Source of the DNA: Istiophorus platypterus
Taxonomy: Eukaryota; Chordata; Actinopteri; Istiophoriformes; Istiophoridae
Direction: 5' to 3'
Length of the DNA stretch: 64,000 bases
NCBI GenBank assembly: GCA_016859345.1
Contig: CM029114.1
Span: 8,057,501 to 8,121,500 of the forward strand
Shown: piece after piece, positions 13,034-40,264 of the stretch
Layout: each line of letters opens with the position of its first letter
Numbering within the stretch: the first letter of the stretch is position 1
Made by a program: the position numbers and the translations under genes
The notes under the pieces: generated by a model
Told to the model about the DNA's origin: nothing
Databases searched by the model: none
Seen by the model: only the letters and a program-made list of their open reading frames with translations

Positions 13034-13054
13034 ACATATACACATATACACACA
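12909..13054. repeat. long CA microsatellite
   Basis: About 146 bases of CA with a few GA, TA and CG interruptions, among the longest simple repeats of the window. Alternating purine-pyrimidine DNA of this length can adopt Z-DNA under supercoiling. Confidence 0.95.
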
Positions 13055-14008
13055 GGTGTATCCACTTATTCTTCCTGATTACACAGTTGGCTGGAGCTTT
13101 GCTGGGAATGATGTGAGATGAGTGGAATAACACTAATGAAAATGATATAAAGATGTATAATATTTTCTGCTGAAGAAAGCAAACAGAGGACTCTCAGAGA
13201 TGTCAGTCAAACAGCCCATCGGATCCACCAAAGTATGTGAAGTATGTGAGTAAATATGCCATTGGTGTGCAGCAGGGCCTTTAAGTTTCTGGCCTCATGT
13301 GGTGCTGATCATGGTCTTAAGCCTGAGACGTTGTCTTTTCTTTCAAAATTTTCATTTTTTTAAACTTCTGTGTATGCAATAAATTTATCTTTTTTGCAGC
13401 TGAAGAGCCTCTTGAAGATTTTGGTCTGTATGCAGGTATTATTTCCTATAAGATGGAGCTATTTCATTCTAAATACATTGCAACCCAGTACTCTATATTA
13501 GCAATGTCACCAAGACAGAAATGCACATTATGTTGTAGTAGAGCAAGGGAAATTGGATGTATGATTTCAAATTTTTAACTGCTTTATTTTTAGTTATTCG
13601 CATCTTGATTCAGTGGTATCTGTGAAATAAAATTGCTCAAAGGCTTAACACGAGTAGCACCTGTTGTACTAGTAGCCTTTGGTAGTCAAATATAATCAAT
13701 TTCACTGTGAACATGCGCACATGGAGTCTTGGAAGATCACAGACATACAGTACGAGTGCGATTTCTCCATGATGCTCGGAACAACCTACCAGCCAAGCCC
13801 CGTAAAAGACTGTGCCTTGGAGAATTGGTCCCGTGTTTAAGGCAAAGTGTGGTGAAACCAAAACACTGATTAATTTGGGTTTATTTTGTAAGAGGTTAAT
13901 CCGTCGATAGAAACTATCGTTGCGTTGCGTTGCCTTTAAAAAGCATCCTCACTTGTCCTGAAACAAAAGGCGACAACACTGCGGTCTGACAACATAAAGA
14001 AGGGGCGT

Positions 14009-14014
14009 TTTATT
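14009..14014 (-). terminator. candidate poly(A) signal of cpe
   Basis: TTTATT on the plus strand is AATAAA on the minus strand, about 1.1 kb past the cpe stop. A second candidate AATAAA is at 14528-14533, giving a shorter 3' UTR. Which is used cannot be told from sequence alone. Confidence 0.4.
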
Positions 14015-14878
14015 GATCATTTCATTCTTTACATTTTCTGTCCGTTTCTATAGCTATACATTCAATAAATTCCTTCTGTGTCTTCAAACCAGGTTGAACA
14101 GCATCCATACACTCGGCTAAGTGTTCTGTGTGTACTCAGAAGTTTATTGTTAATTTATGCTTGGAAAACAACTCCTGCCACAGTACTAGAGTATTCCCTG
14201 TGTAGTGCACATACAAAGGAATGGCTTTGGGTAGACTGTGTTGGACAGACTTATAGGTGTTATGGCCTTGTTTGTCTTTGATTTTTTTTTTTTGTTACAA
14301 AAACCAGACAGTTCTTGCTCTACCTACTTCATAAATACATTATATATTATAACCATTCACCTTGTGCTAAAATCAAAGCTGTGCTCCAATCAGTTTAAAA
14401 AAAATTCTCAACATCAATAACATACAGGGAAATGAAATTGCCTGTATAGATTGTTTACAATATAATGTTTACAGTGGTTTTACAGTGTTTTTAATGTCCC
14501 TGATTATCTCAAAACCATAGTTGTATATTTATTATTATTACAGGAAAGAAACAGAGTGTTTGTAAGTGTGTGTTTACAGTCACAGGGAAGTGAACGGGGG
14601 TGTCGTTTTGTGTGCACCTGGTATTTGTGTTTGCGTATTCGTACTAAAGCCTGGAGAAACAGAGACATTTAAAACAGGAAAAATGAAAAATTCTTATGAA
14701 CAGAGCTATATGGTAATGACGTAAACAGCTCTTTTACATACATAATTACTCAGTCATTGCTTATATAGATGGGTGCTATGGTTATCAATCACGTGTACAA
14801 TAAAGAACACAACACCACAGAAATCAACACCAATCTCACTGCCATCAAGCTGCCTGCAAATTCCACTCTGCGTCCGTC

Positions 14879-14879
<1 letters not shown>

Positions 14880-14938
<59 letters not shown>

Positions 14939-14940
14939 CG
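14880..14940. repeat. TG microsatellite in the presumed cpe 3' UTR
   Basis: About 27 TG units, transcribed as a CA repeat roughly 215 bases after the cpe stop codon. CA-rich RNA is a binding target of hnRNP L. Confidence 0.9.
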
Positions 14941-15151
14941 CATGTGTATGTGCAGGATATTTAAACAATCCACAGAAGCATGAGGCAGACCGTCACATTA
15001 ATAAACAATATAATCAATTAAAATGATTAAAAGAGAACAGAACAAAAAAAGAGACAATATATTCTTTTTTTAAAGAGTGGACGGGCACACAGAATGTTGA
15101 ATATATTACATCAATGTGCGGACGGTCCGACAATTAAACAGACAAAACACT

Positions 15152-30328
<15,177 letters not shown>

Positions 30329-30472
30329 TTTTGACGTGTCCTCGTTTTCCCTAAGCCCTGTCTGCCCGTCTGCCTGCGGCTTGGTCCCAAGCCTTATCTC
30401 TGTGCTGCAGCCTCGCTTTGGGCTATAAATATCAATCCCTCCTCTCTGTCTCACTGTCTCTCTGTCTCTCTG

Positions 30473-30506
<34 letters not shown>

Positions 30507-30631
30507 CTCCTCCTCCTCCTCTCTGATGCGCTGCTGTACCTGGGCGCAGACTCCCTGTCAACCTCCAGCGTAAAGTCAGGAACAAGATGCATATATCCGG
30601 CCACAATCACCAAAATAAAGACATCATTCAT
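30329..30631 (-). promoter_or_regulatory. cpe 5' UTR and proximal promoter
   Basis: Upstream of the ATG at 30328 lies a TATA-like TATTTATAG (plus-strand CTATAAATA, 30424-30432), which would place the start of transcription about 30 bases closer to the gene and give a short leader. Further upstream is a pure GA tract (minus strand, about 30474-30502). The reading frame of exon 1 stays open through this stretch up to another ATG at 30631, but the residues would be an arginine/glutamate repeat encoded by the GA tract, so this is most likely chance openness. Confidence 0.5.
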
Positions 30632-30639
30632 TCTGACAT

Positions 30640-32700
30640 TAGCTGCACTGTGGCGTTTATTTTATATTTCTAATTTCTAAGGCAATAAATAAGGTCTTTT
30701 GAAGACACACTTGTCCTTCTAGAGGATACTTTAGGAGCATCTTCGACTGCTAAAAAAAATCTTTTAATAAAAGGAATAAATAAATAAGAAAAAAAAGAGG
30801 AAATATATAATATGACCTTAAAATATAAAATAATCAATGGTTCAAACTCAACCCACTATCATGAAATGTTATGTCATGTTTTCGTGGTCAATTTTGCAAT
30901 ACTGAAACTGCCCTGCTCTGACTCTGATGAAATAAAACAGTCTTTGGGGGAAATGGTGTTATCAAATCAGTCGTTGGAATAAGGGCATTTTAAAATAAAA
31001 AAACTACAGGAATCAAATAAAAATGGTCTGAAATAAAGAACAAAAGTTTTAAATGCTTTTGGGGTTGTTTTAAAATTCATTGTTTATATTATATATTTTG
31101 TCTCTATTTTTTTAATTAATTCATGATGCCTTATATATTTAACACTGAACATTTTGTTTTTTCATAGGGGTATAGCTTATTTATGAAGGAATCTTTTCTT
31201 CTTTTTTTAAAAATCACAGTTTACATCCTTTTAAAAAAGAAGAACTGCAAAAAACACAAGAAAAGTTCAAAGGTTCATAAAATAGGCTGCAAGAATTAAA
31301 GGCACTGCAGTGTGTTCATGTGACATTATGTGCCATGACTCTAGTGTGTACTCTGATGACATTTTATTTTTCCTGTAATCTAGTATTGCAACATTTAGTC
31401 AACTGACTTGCTGATTTACATGGAATGAATTTGTTTAATCGGGCATAAATGCCAAACATTGCCTGGCAGAACTTCCCAAATGTGAAGATTTGCTGCTTTT
31501 TTATTCTGTTCTATCGCTGTAAATTTAAGGTATTTTGGATTTTGCATGATGATTTGACAAAATATTTAATTTGAGGAAATCACCTTGGGCTCTGGAAAAT
31601 TGCTTTTGGTATTTTTCAGTATTTTCTGACATTTTATAAATAGTTTATTGATTAAGTGGGAAAATATTATCAGATTAATCAACAAAGGATATAATCAACA
31701 GCCACAGGCATCCTGTAAACCTCAGCAAATTACTTTTTTCCATGTGCTGTATCTTGTGCCCTGAGCACCAATATAAATTCAATTAATGAAAAATATATTC
31801 TTGTCAGGCAAAAGAAATTTTGTGAGTTGAAAATTAATCATGAGGTGAAATGAAAAGTGTGGGTTAACATATTACTGTTAGTTAATTCACTGATCTATAT
31901 TAATATGTTTGATTATTTTACCAATTCATTCATTATTAAGTTTCTTAGTCAAATTTGGTCTTTAATAAATCACTTCCTGTCTGCTGCTGCCTGCTGCTGC
32001 CTCACTTGATGCTGCTGTCTGCTTGGATGGGGCTGTAGGGGTGTGGCCACAGTGCAGCAGAGAGGAGATGGAGGGAACTTACTATAGATACACTCAGGAA
32101 ACACCCCCACTTCCAAGGCAACCCACACTTACTGTGTGTACAGCAAGATAACAGCAAAGCTTACTGAGAAGATTCTGATCCGTGACATTAAACATCCAGG
32201 CCCGAATAGCCAATGATCCCAGTGTCTGCAGGAATGTGTCCAAGTGCCAATCATGAGCAATATCTACTTAATGCAGCAGCAAACATACTGTATCATTGTC
32301 TGACCACATTCAGTCAAATAAAACTACCTGACAGAAAAACAAACTCCTGCTCAATTCTGTTCAAATATTTTATTCTAATATGACAAAAACAGAAAAAAAC
32401 ATGTTCAAGGTTTATTGTTGTAAAAACTAAAACAGCATTTAATTATTTTTACAGTCTTAAACAAAATATGCTTGATCAACCTGGAAGATTTGTATGAGCC
32501 TATCCCCTTTCATCAAAAATTTACATGGGTTTGCATCAAACATGTCTGACTCGTTTCAGAAGTCAGCACTCAGTTTGGGCAGTTCCTACTGAACTGATGT
32601 TAAGAGTAAAAACATTGTGTCATTGTGATTCAGTTCAACTCGAGAGGAAGCGCTAAAGTGCTGAGACATTCAGAAGTATACAGAAGCATTTCACAAGAAA
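30640..32700. other. intergenic AT-rich spacer between cpe and msmo1
   Basis: Nothing coding was recognised. A fragment of the ATTGATTAATC repeat family is present at about 31625-31690. Confidence 0.6.
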
Positions 32701-32925
32701 AGTCCTCGTATGACTCTTTTTTTCATTCAATGACAAAGCAAAGCAACAAATCAAAATGAGGATGTTGATGTTTTTATTCAACGAGTAGCTGTTGACAGAA
32801 GCAACATCACTTCTTTTGAGGAAAGGCACAGAAGTTGGACTGAAGTCAACTTGCAGTCCAATTCAGAATCAAACCACAGCAGAGCTGATTCATTTACAGT
32901 ACACCATTAGTGTGTGTATGTGTGT

Positions 32926-32931
32926 TTTATT
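32926..32931 (-). terminator. candidate poly(A) signal of msmo1
   Basis: AATAAA on the minus strand 115 bases after the msmo1 stop codon. Further candidates are at 32773-32778 and 32369-32374, so alternative 3' ends are possible. Confidence 0.4.
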
Positions 32932-33045
32932 AAGTGTACTGAGAAGAAAGCAGCAACTGTTTGCCTGTTCACTGTGAGACTCACTGCCTCTACCCTCCTT
33001 TAGACAAACCATTTGTGTGAGAGTGAACGGAGGTGCGAGCTGATT

Positions 33046-36000
33046 TTACTGCTCCTTCTTATCTCCCTGTTTCTGCATGTGCTTGTTGTACTGGCTGTCC
33101 GTCTTCAGCAGCTTGTCCCACCAGGTGAAGGTGGAGGCGTAGTTCCCAACAAAGTTCATGTGGTGGAAGTCATGGAAACGAGCACCGGCGTAGAACGGGA
33201 TGAGGTGGAGAGGGTTCAGAGGGATGTCGTAGCCGCTGACAGGGAGGAGAGAAAAAGAAGCGAATAAAGGTGAGTCACATCTTCATTCAAGAATAATACG
33301 ATAAAAAAAAGACTCAATATTTGCAATCAAAATTTACTGTATATTTAGGAATTTTCCAAAAATGCATTTTTAGATGGGATACAAAATTATCAAAAATATG
33401 ATTTTTGTGATAGTGATACTGAAGATATGATGCATTTATTATGGTTCTTCCCACATGTTGCTGTCTACTAGCTTGATACCAAGAGATAGCTAGTGCTGTA
33501 TGATATTGCAAACTCTAATAGTTTTTAACTTAGTCTTGTTGAATTAAGTATTGTAATTCACAAGTACAATACAATAAGTACTGTGTAAAAAAAAAAAAAT
33601 CATTTGGTGTGGAGATGCAAAAAAGAGACAGATTTTTAATCTTTTTTGTTTGTCAAACATGATATAATTTCAGAGCACACTATCGCAAATAACCAGGAAA
33701 TCTAAATGATTAAGGCAGAAAACCATTTCATTTATCTTTTGTTTATTATGGGTGTGCAAAATGAATTAGTTATATGATGTATTTACTTAAAATATAGCGC
33801 ATGTTGTTGTCTATTATTAATAAATTAAATTTAGAATCTGTTTCTTATTTAACATAAAATGATGATTTGTATAAATAATGACATTATGTGTTGTCATTTA
33901 TGGCATTTATTTAAAAAAAATGTGCAAAGTATTTTACAAAATGACACAAAACCAGGAAGCTTCATAGATCAGAATGATAAAATATAAAAGAAAGCAACAA
34001 TATCTTTAAAAAAGACAAAGATAAAGACAAAGATAAAAGCAAAGATAAAGTGCTAGCTTGCCTGATCATCCATGAATTTCTGTTAATATTTATATACAAC
34101 CAGAGTCTGTGGACTTGGCTCATTTTGTATTGCATCTTACCATTTTTTATATTCAATATCTTTTTAAAACTCCTGCATAAATATATCTTATATTTATCCA
34201 AAAAGCTTACATTAAAGTATAAAATAATAATAGTAAGCCTATATTACAGTACAGGAGTTCAATGTCACCTAATAGCACAGTAGGATAATAACATCTGGTG
34301 TTTTCTGGGGCCCTCTAGTGGTCAACCTCACAAGTTACTGACAGAGGTAACGTGTTTAGAAACGTGCAGGTTCACATGAACTGTGGTTTCACGGTTATTT
34401 ATGTACCGTTAATGTGTCCTACCTGTGGACGTCAATGGTCTCCACCAGGCGGAAAGCTACCCAGGCCCACAGTAAAAACAAGTGGTTACAGAAGACCATG
34501 ATGCCAATGAAGAAACCTGTACCCAGGATGAGAGTCTCAGCAGGATGGGCGTATTCTGCCTGCATGCCAAAAGGAGCCTGAAGGACAGCGGAGAGACTGT
34601 CACTTACCATGACGTGTTTGCACTCAGTTTTTCATCAGAATGGGACCTACACTGTTCTTAATGAGTAACTGTGTGGTCAAGAGATTAACCAGAAAGTGGT
34701 GTGTTTTGGTTTGTTTTTATCGATCTTATCACTTGGGTGTTTTACTCACAGTGAACTCGTGGTGGACTTTGTGGATATATTTGTAGATCCTGCGGTGGTG
34801 CAGCAGGCGATGGAGGAAGTAGTGCCAGGTGTCTTCAATAATGATACAACCAAAGCACTGAGCCAGGAGGTACGGCCTGGAGGAGGAGGAGGAGGGACTC
34901 TGTAAGTTAGTCTAAGCAACAAAACAAACAAATGGCACAAAACTTTAACCTTTTACAAATGAAACCCAATTTATTCTGTTTTGCATGTTAAGTTTTTGAT
35001 GTAAAACAAATATTGTTATGTTTTAATATGAAGACATAAAGGAGAACATATGTAGGGTAACTGTTCCAAGTGTTTTCAATTTATGTTTATGTTTAGAAAT
35101 TATGTGTACATGGGCTCTGTGTTTTGCCATTAAGTCCAAAGGCTAACTACAAATGTTGATCTGAATTTTTTTCTACAGAGTAAATCCTATTGGGCCTTGC
35201 TGGTTGGTCAAATAATCTGATAAAAACCTGGCTTTTGCTATATAGTTACATCATATCTAATAAACGTTTTTAAATACTGCGCCGTATTTACTTCTGATAT
35301 TGTAAATTATGTGAACATTTTTTCCTGTCTTTATTTACTCATTTATTTTCTCTTAGTCTTTCTTCTCTTTTCTTGATATATTATTTAATTTTTTTTAAAT
35401 TGGAGCCTTATTGAGTTTTTTATCCTGTGTTGTTGTCCCTTCATGTCCCTGCCCATTGGACTGTTTATTCTTTTAATTGATTTCCTAGTTTTGTATAATG
35501 CATTGCTCTTGTTCTTTTTGTACGCTTCAATATTTTGTCACAAAGGTAAAAACAAACAACAAAAAACAATCTTGCTATTTCCTAAAAAAAAAAAAAAGAA
35601 TATTTTTGGCAATTCCACAAAGTTCGTGTCTCAACTGGAAGTGAATAGGTGTTGCAGTTGCTCCACACTACAGTATATCTGGGGTACTTTGAATATGATG
35701 TGTTGAGGCGTGTATTACTGTCATCACACTGACCAGCGTGGCATGGAGTCCCAATCATATGGGATGTTGAAGTATTCAGTGAAGTAGTAACTCCCAGAGA
35801 TCATAGGCAGCTGGATACAGAAATGGTTGAACAGCAGCATCTTGAAACATCTCCACTGTTTCTCCCAGGTCTCTGGCTTGTCCTGCAGACGAGGTGGGAA
35901 GGCCTATTTAAAGCAACCTCTGACTGTAGAAATAAAAAGCTGTCCAACAACCAAAAACCACACAAACCTGTTGGATCTTGTATTTCTGCATGAAGGGCAT

Positions 36001-36222
36001 GAACTGGAAGAGGAAACCAGGCAGGCAGAAGAGGAAATAGATGAACTCGTGTACAATGAGCGACCCCCAGGTGGCTATCTGGAACTTGGTGTAGTTGTCC
36101 AGCATGTAGCCCCAGGCACGTTCCAGGGAGGGTTTGAAGGGGTTTTCTGGTAGCACTGCATCCACATACTCCACTGCAAGGTAGGCAGAGCTCAAGATGT
36201 CTGCTGTGCCATTAGCCGCCAT
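33046..36222 (-). CDS. msmo1: methylsterol monooxygenase 1 (sterol C4-methyl oxidase), 5 coding exons
   Basis: Oxidises the C4 methyl groups of lanosterol-derived sterols in cholesterol synthesis. Non-haem di-iron enzyme of the endoplasmic reticulum membrane. Coding exons: 36222-35968, 35882-35734, 34876-34750, 34577-34423, 33235-33046. Frames close to 291 residues (human 293). The fatty-acid-hydroxylase histidine clusters are all present: HRLLHH at 157-162, HKVHH at 170-174 and HDFHH at 250-254. Hydrophobic segments lie at about 55-77, 95-120 and 190-220. The last four residues, KKEQ, form a KKXX endoplasmic-reticulum retrieval signal as in human. The start is the ATG at 36222 (MAANG). The coding exon begins at about 36261 after a TTTTCCAG acceptor, so a separate untranslated first exon lies upstream, ending near 37060 or 37084. 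No damage seen. Confidence 0.97.
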
Positions 36223-37039
36223 GATGGACAACGCAAGGTGACTGCTGGTCAGGAGAGAAGACTGGAAAACAGGAATACGTTGTTACATTTAAAGTACTTA
36301 CATGTAATATTCTGCATAATTCCGCACAAGTTTTGTCTGTTAAAATTTACAAAAATAATGCAAAGAAGAGGAGGGTGACAGAAACAGTCAGAAAAAAAAA
36401 AAACAGAAACTACATTTAAGTAAAAATTTAAAAAAATGATCATCATCATATCAAGGATGCAGAAAAATATGAATGTTACAATATGAGGGAATTAAAGGAA
36501 TATTTCCAATAAAGATAAATAAACAGAAACATTAAACTAACTTCAGATCGCAGCTTTCCCTGTATAATACCATAAATCCATTACATAATCTACAGCATGC
36601 TGCATATATACAATCCCTTTTTCACCACATCTCGTCTTCGACTATTTTGTTTTTAACATTAACTTTGAGTCGCATGGTGGAGCCGCAGACTGTTCAACCA
36701 CTGACACGCTTCAGTGCAACCAGATGATAAACGCTGATGGCTGCTAAAAGTTTGCTGCAGACAAAACATCCCACCAACCCTCTCATCTCCAGAAACTGTA
36801 CATGAACACCCCTCACGATGGTTAGCGTAACGTTAAGCTAGCGCCATTCAAACTAGCCCGACTGAGTGTTTATCAATTTAAAAAACCCCGTCTGTCTCTC
36901 GTAGAACAGGCCTAAAATGTCTTTTACAAGATCCCGCAACTTTCTGCCTCCATTACCGGTCCGTAGACCTAAATAACGAACGAGCGTTGGCCGCCAAACC
37001 TGTAAATTCCGCTGTTGCTTCAATCCATAACACAAAAAT

Positions 37040-37320
37040 AAAACAAGTTGCGCTCTCACCCTTCCGCGGTGCGTCCCGTCTACCTGAGCTGGAGGAGTAC
37101 GGCCGGGTGAAGTACGGCGACATCGAGCGATCCGATTGGCCGAGGGGAGAGGAGACTGACGTCGGAGGGCCGAGCGGCCCCTCCGATTGGTCGGCGGGAT
37201 GGAGCGATGATAGTGAGACTGGACGTTTCCGTGGCGACAGCCAATCGGAGGCGAGCTCCGATTTCGTAACCCGTGCGGTGTCTGATGGAGGGATGGGGTG
37301 GTCACGCACCTTTTGAGTCA
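37040..37320 (-). promoter_or_regulatory. msmo1 CpG-island promoter and untranslated exon 1
   Basis: This CpG-dense region has two usable minus-strand donors (after 37084, GTAGAC; after 37060, GTGAGA) that could end the untranslated first exon. Upstream are three CCAAT boxes: 37134-37139 and 37185-37190 (ATTGG on plus, CCAAT on the transcribed strand) and 37241-37246 (CCAATC on plus). A CRE-like TGACGTC is at 37157-37163. An 8-of-10 match to the LDLR-type sterol regulatory element (plus ATGGGGTGGT, 37293-37302) lies further upstream. SREBP acts together with NF-Y on CCAAT boxes in sterol-synthesis genes, so sterol regulation is likely. The individual sites are predictions. Confidence 0.6.
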
Positions 37321-37423
37321 TGCGTGCCTTCGTCCTAAATCTACATTATAAAACAGATTCGAGTGGCTCCTGAAAAATGTTGCAGGGGCTTTGACAAAAA
37401 TAATAATAATTCACCCTGTCATG

Positions 37424-37452
37424 ATATTATTATTATTATTATTATTATTATA
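37424..37452. repeat. TTA microsatellite
   Basis: About nine to ten ATT units just upstream of the msmo1 promoter. Confidence 0.9.
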
Positions 37453-37699
37453 ACATCCAAAAGTAGCACCAAACTTTTTTTTTCTTTTAAAAGAAAGTTT
37501 AAAATCAAAAGAAAACGTCACCACGCATTATAAATCGCACCTCGTGTCGGTCTTTGCCACGGTTAACATTTGATCATGACTAGGGTCGAGAGTAATGCGA
37601 CTTTGATTTCGTATTTGTCAATACGATCCATCAAAACTGTTCTTGTTGTTATGTGCCGTGTAAAAGTTTCGAGCATCAAAAGTAAAGATTCGTTTTAAA

Positions 37700-37985
37700 G
37701 TAACGCCACGGATAGTTTTTATCACTTGACTTCACACAAGGTGCAATAAAAACTTAGAAACAACTAAAACAAATCAATATTTGATGTTGCTTCCCTTTGC
37801 GTTTGAAAGAGCACCAATTTCTACTAGGTGAAGTAAGTAGGTTGCTCTAAGCCCCTTGGAGAAGGGCCACAGTTCTCCTGTGAAGTCTGTCTCAGTGTCT
37901 TCTGTCTCTTCATGTGATTCCAGACTGACTCCGCGATGTTGAAATCAGGGCTCTGTGAATGTCACTACTATCTGCTTAATGTACT
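37700..37985 (-). mobile_element. 3' fragment of a Tc1-like transposon
   Basis: Read on the minus strand it encodes a decayed transposase C-terminus: ACAGAGCCCTGATTTCAACA (37963 downwards) corresponds to the SPDLNIIE stretch preceding the catalytic residue, followed by a tryptophan/histidine/lysine segment (SVWNHMKRQK). It then runs into ACATCAAATATTGATTTG and GTGATAAAAACTA, typical of the 3' end of fish Tc1 elements. The frame is interrupted and the 5' half is absent. Confidence 0.7.
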
Positions 37986-38739
37986 TAATGCCCATAAGTA
38001 TCCAAAGTGTTCATTATGCAGCAGATGGCAACTACAGGGATATATTATCACATAGTACGATTACTGATGCAAAAACATCTAAGCGGCATTTTAATGCTGT
38101 GGCTGGCTTTTAATTTCATCATAACTACTTTATAATGTTAAGTAGATTATCAAAGACAATGCATCACATTTTAAAACTTGATTATTGTATGTAAAATTGT
38201 AATGTGCTTCGATACTATTAACCATAGCTGTCAAAGAATGCAGTAGAACTACCAAGTAGCATAAAATGCAAGTACCTCAAAATTGTACTTATGTACATTA
38301 CTTGACTAAATGTACTTAGCTATTTCATACCACTGAAAACCTTTTTCCTTTTTTCATTGAATACACAAATCCATAAATAATAAATATCTAAAAACAGACA
38401 TAATAACAAGAACTTTGCCTAAATAAGTACAGTCTAAATTTGGTGAAATTTACATTTTAAATTAGAAACAGCTGGATCACAGACTAAGCTGAGATAAGTA
38501 TAAAACTGAGCAAAGCAAACTATGCCAATTTTTCATATATGTTTACCCATTGCAAAGTACATATTTGAACAGGTGACAAAAAAAGTATAGAGGTTAAATA
38601 CCCGGCCCATTTGATTTCATAATAAATGAGCTCCTGTAAAATATCACACATGCACACATTCCATTTAAACGTTTTACTGATTTGGCAAAGTTTTAAAAAC
38701 AGATTATACCATTTCACGGCTTTAAATACAAGAAGCATA

Positions 38740-38745
38740 TTTATT
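38740..38745 (-). terminator. candidate poly(A) signal of klhl2
   Basis: AATAAA on the minus strand about 1.5 kb after the klhl2 stop at 40265. A GA run at 38919-38933 and an interrupted A-rich tract at 39737-39783 would lie inside the 3' UTR. Confidence 0.3.
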
Positions 38746-40264
38746 AATGATAATATAAAACAAGTAATGAAATATTTTCAAAGTCATTAGCCTACATGAC
38801 ATTCCTCAATACACTGACAAGAAACAGCGATACCAGTTACTATTATAGCATTTTTCAATATAGGAGGAGACGGAAGAAAAAAGAAAATCAAGAGTAGGTT
38901 TGGTCACTTTCCAGAGAGAGAGAGAGAGAGAGAAACAGATTAGTAGAGTGATAAAGAGAGACAGAAAAGGATTGACATATTAAAATTGGCACATTCATAG
39001 TACGTCAGGGTGTGCAGTAGTTAATAGGGTTGCTACACCAAGGGAGAGGAGGGTACTGTTCAAGGAAAAGGGGTTAGAGATGGGGACCATGCAGTGAGTT
39101 CTGGCTGTTGTTGTCATTAGTGGTTACAACCACAGTAAAGACGGCTGCCAGGTGATGGTAAAGCACTAATACATCCAACTGTTTTTCATCTCCAACTGCT
39201 TCTCCCTCTGTCTGTCATTGTTTTTGGCAAAATGAAACGAGGCTTGTCCTTTACCAGAATAGTTAGTATTCCAGCGAAAGTCTTCTGTGTGTGTGTATGT
39301 GGTTTGTTTTCTTTTTTTTTTAGAAGAAATGTACATTTTCTGCAACTGCTTCTCACATAGTCGTTCTGAATTCATGCGTCTTATGCAACCGACACACTGA
39401 TTTAAGTCAGTTCTCAAAATGTATTTCTTTATCCCAGAACAGCAGCCCGAGTCAAGCTTCGCTCTGTCCAGTAACAGTACTCGAGGCATAACAAAAAGGA
39501 GAAAAAGAGGGAAGTGTAATTTGACATTCAGGCACTCTTAAACAGCCACACTGCAACACTGTAAAAGGTCAGAGGTCAGACAGAGTGCATTCATGCGGCA
39601 TCGGACCAGGCGTAACCACACAGAGACTCAGATGCACACGAACACACATGCTCACATGTGCAAGCAATGGAGCACCTAGAAAATGCAAGCGCGCACACAC
39701 ACTCGGACGCATAAACACGTACACTTCTCGAGAGGATAAAAAAAAAAAAAAAAGAAACAAAAACAACAACAACAAAAAAAAACAGAGAAACAAATATTTC
39801 AGTCCCATATGGTCGTTCTCTGCCTTCATCTCCCATAGATCAGAACAGTGGTCTTTCTTGGAGCTGGTTCGTGTTAACATTAGTAATGTTAGAGCAACTT
39901 TGCAGTTATGGTAGCTTCATTTCAGTAGCGTTTCAGTGGCACTGCATTGGCACAGTGGTCCCTCCAACTGGTTTATCCAGTCGCCGCTGCAGTCCGGCCA
40001 GCAGGGGGGAGGGGGGGTTAAAACACAAGTTCGATCCGCCCCCCCCCCTCGGTTTGTTACAGCTCCCCCCGTTCAGGTAAGTGCAAAAATCTTCATCATC
40101 ATTCTCAACAACAACATTCTTGTCATTTTCTTCATCCGCGTCGGTGCCTGCGCTAATGCTGCCCAACATCCAAGCATTGGCGTCATAGACAGATCCAAGA
40201 TCAGTATTCAGCAGGAGAATACCTTCCGCTCCTGCTCCGAATCAGTGGCAGGTGTCAAGAGCAG

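Noticed and set aside
35968..36231. msmo1 start at a non-ATG codon three codons upstream
   Set aside because: That codon is TTG; the ATG at 36222 gives the conserved MA-N-G start.
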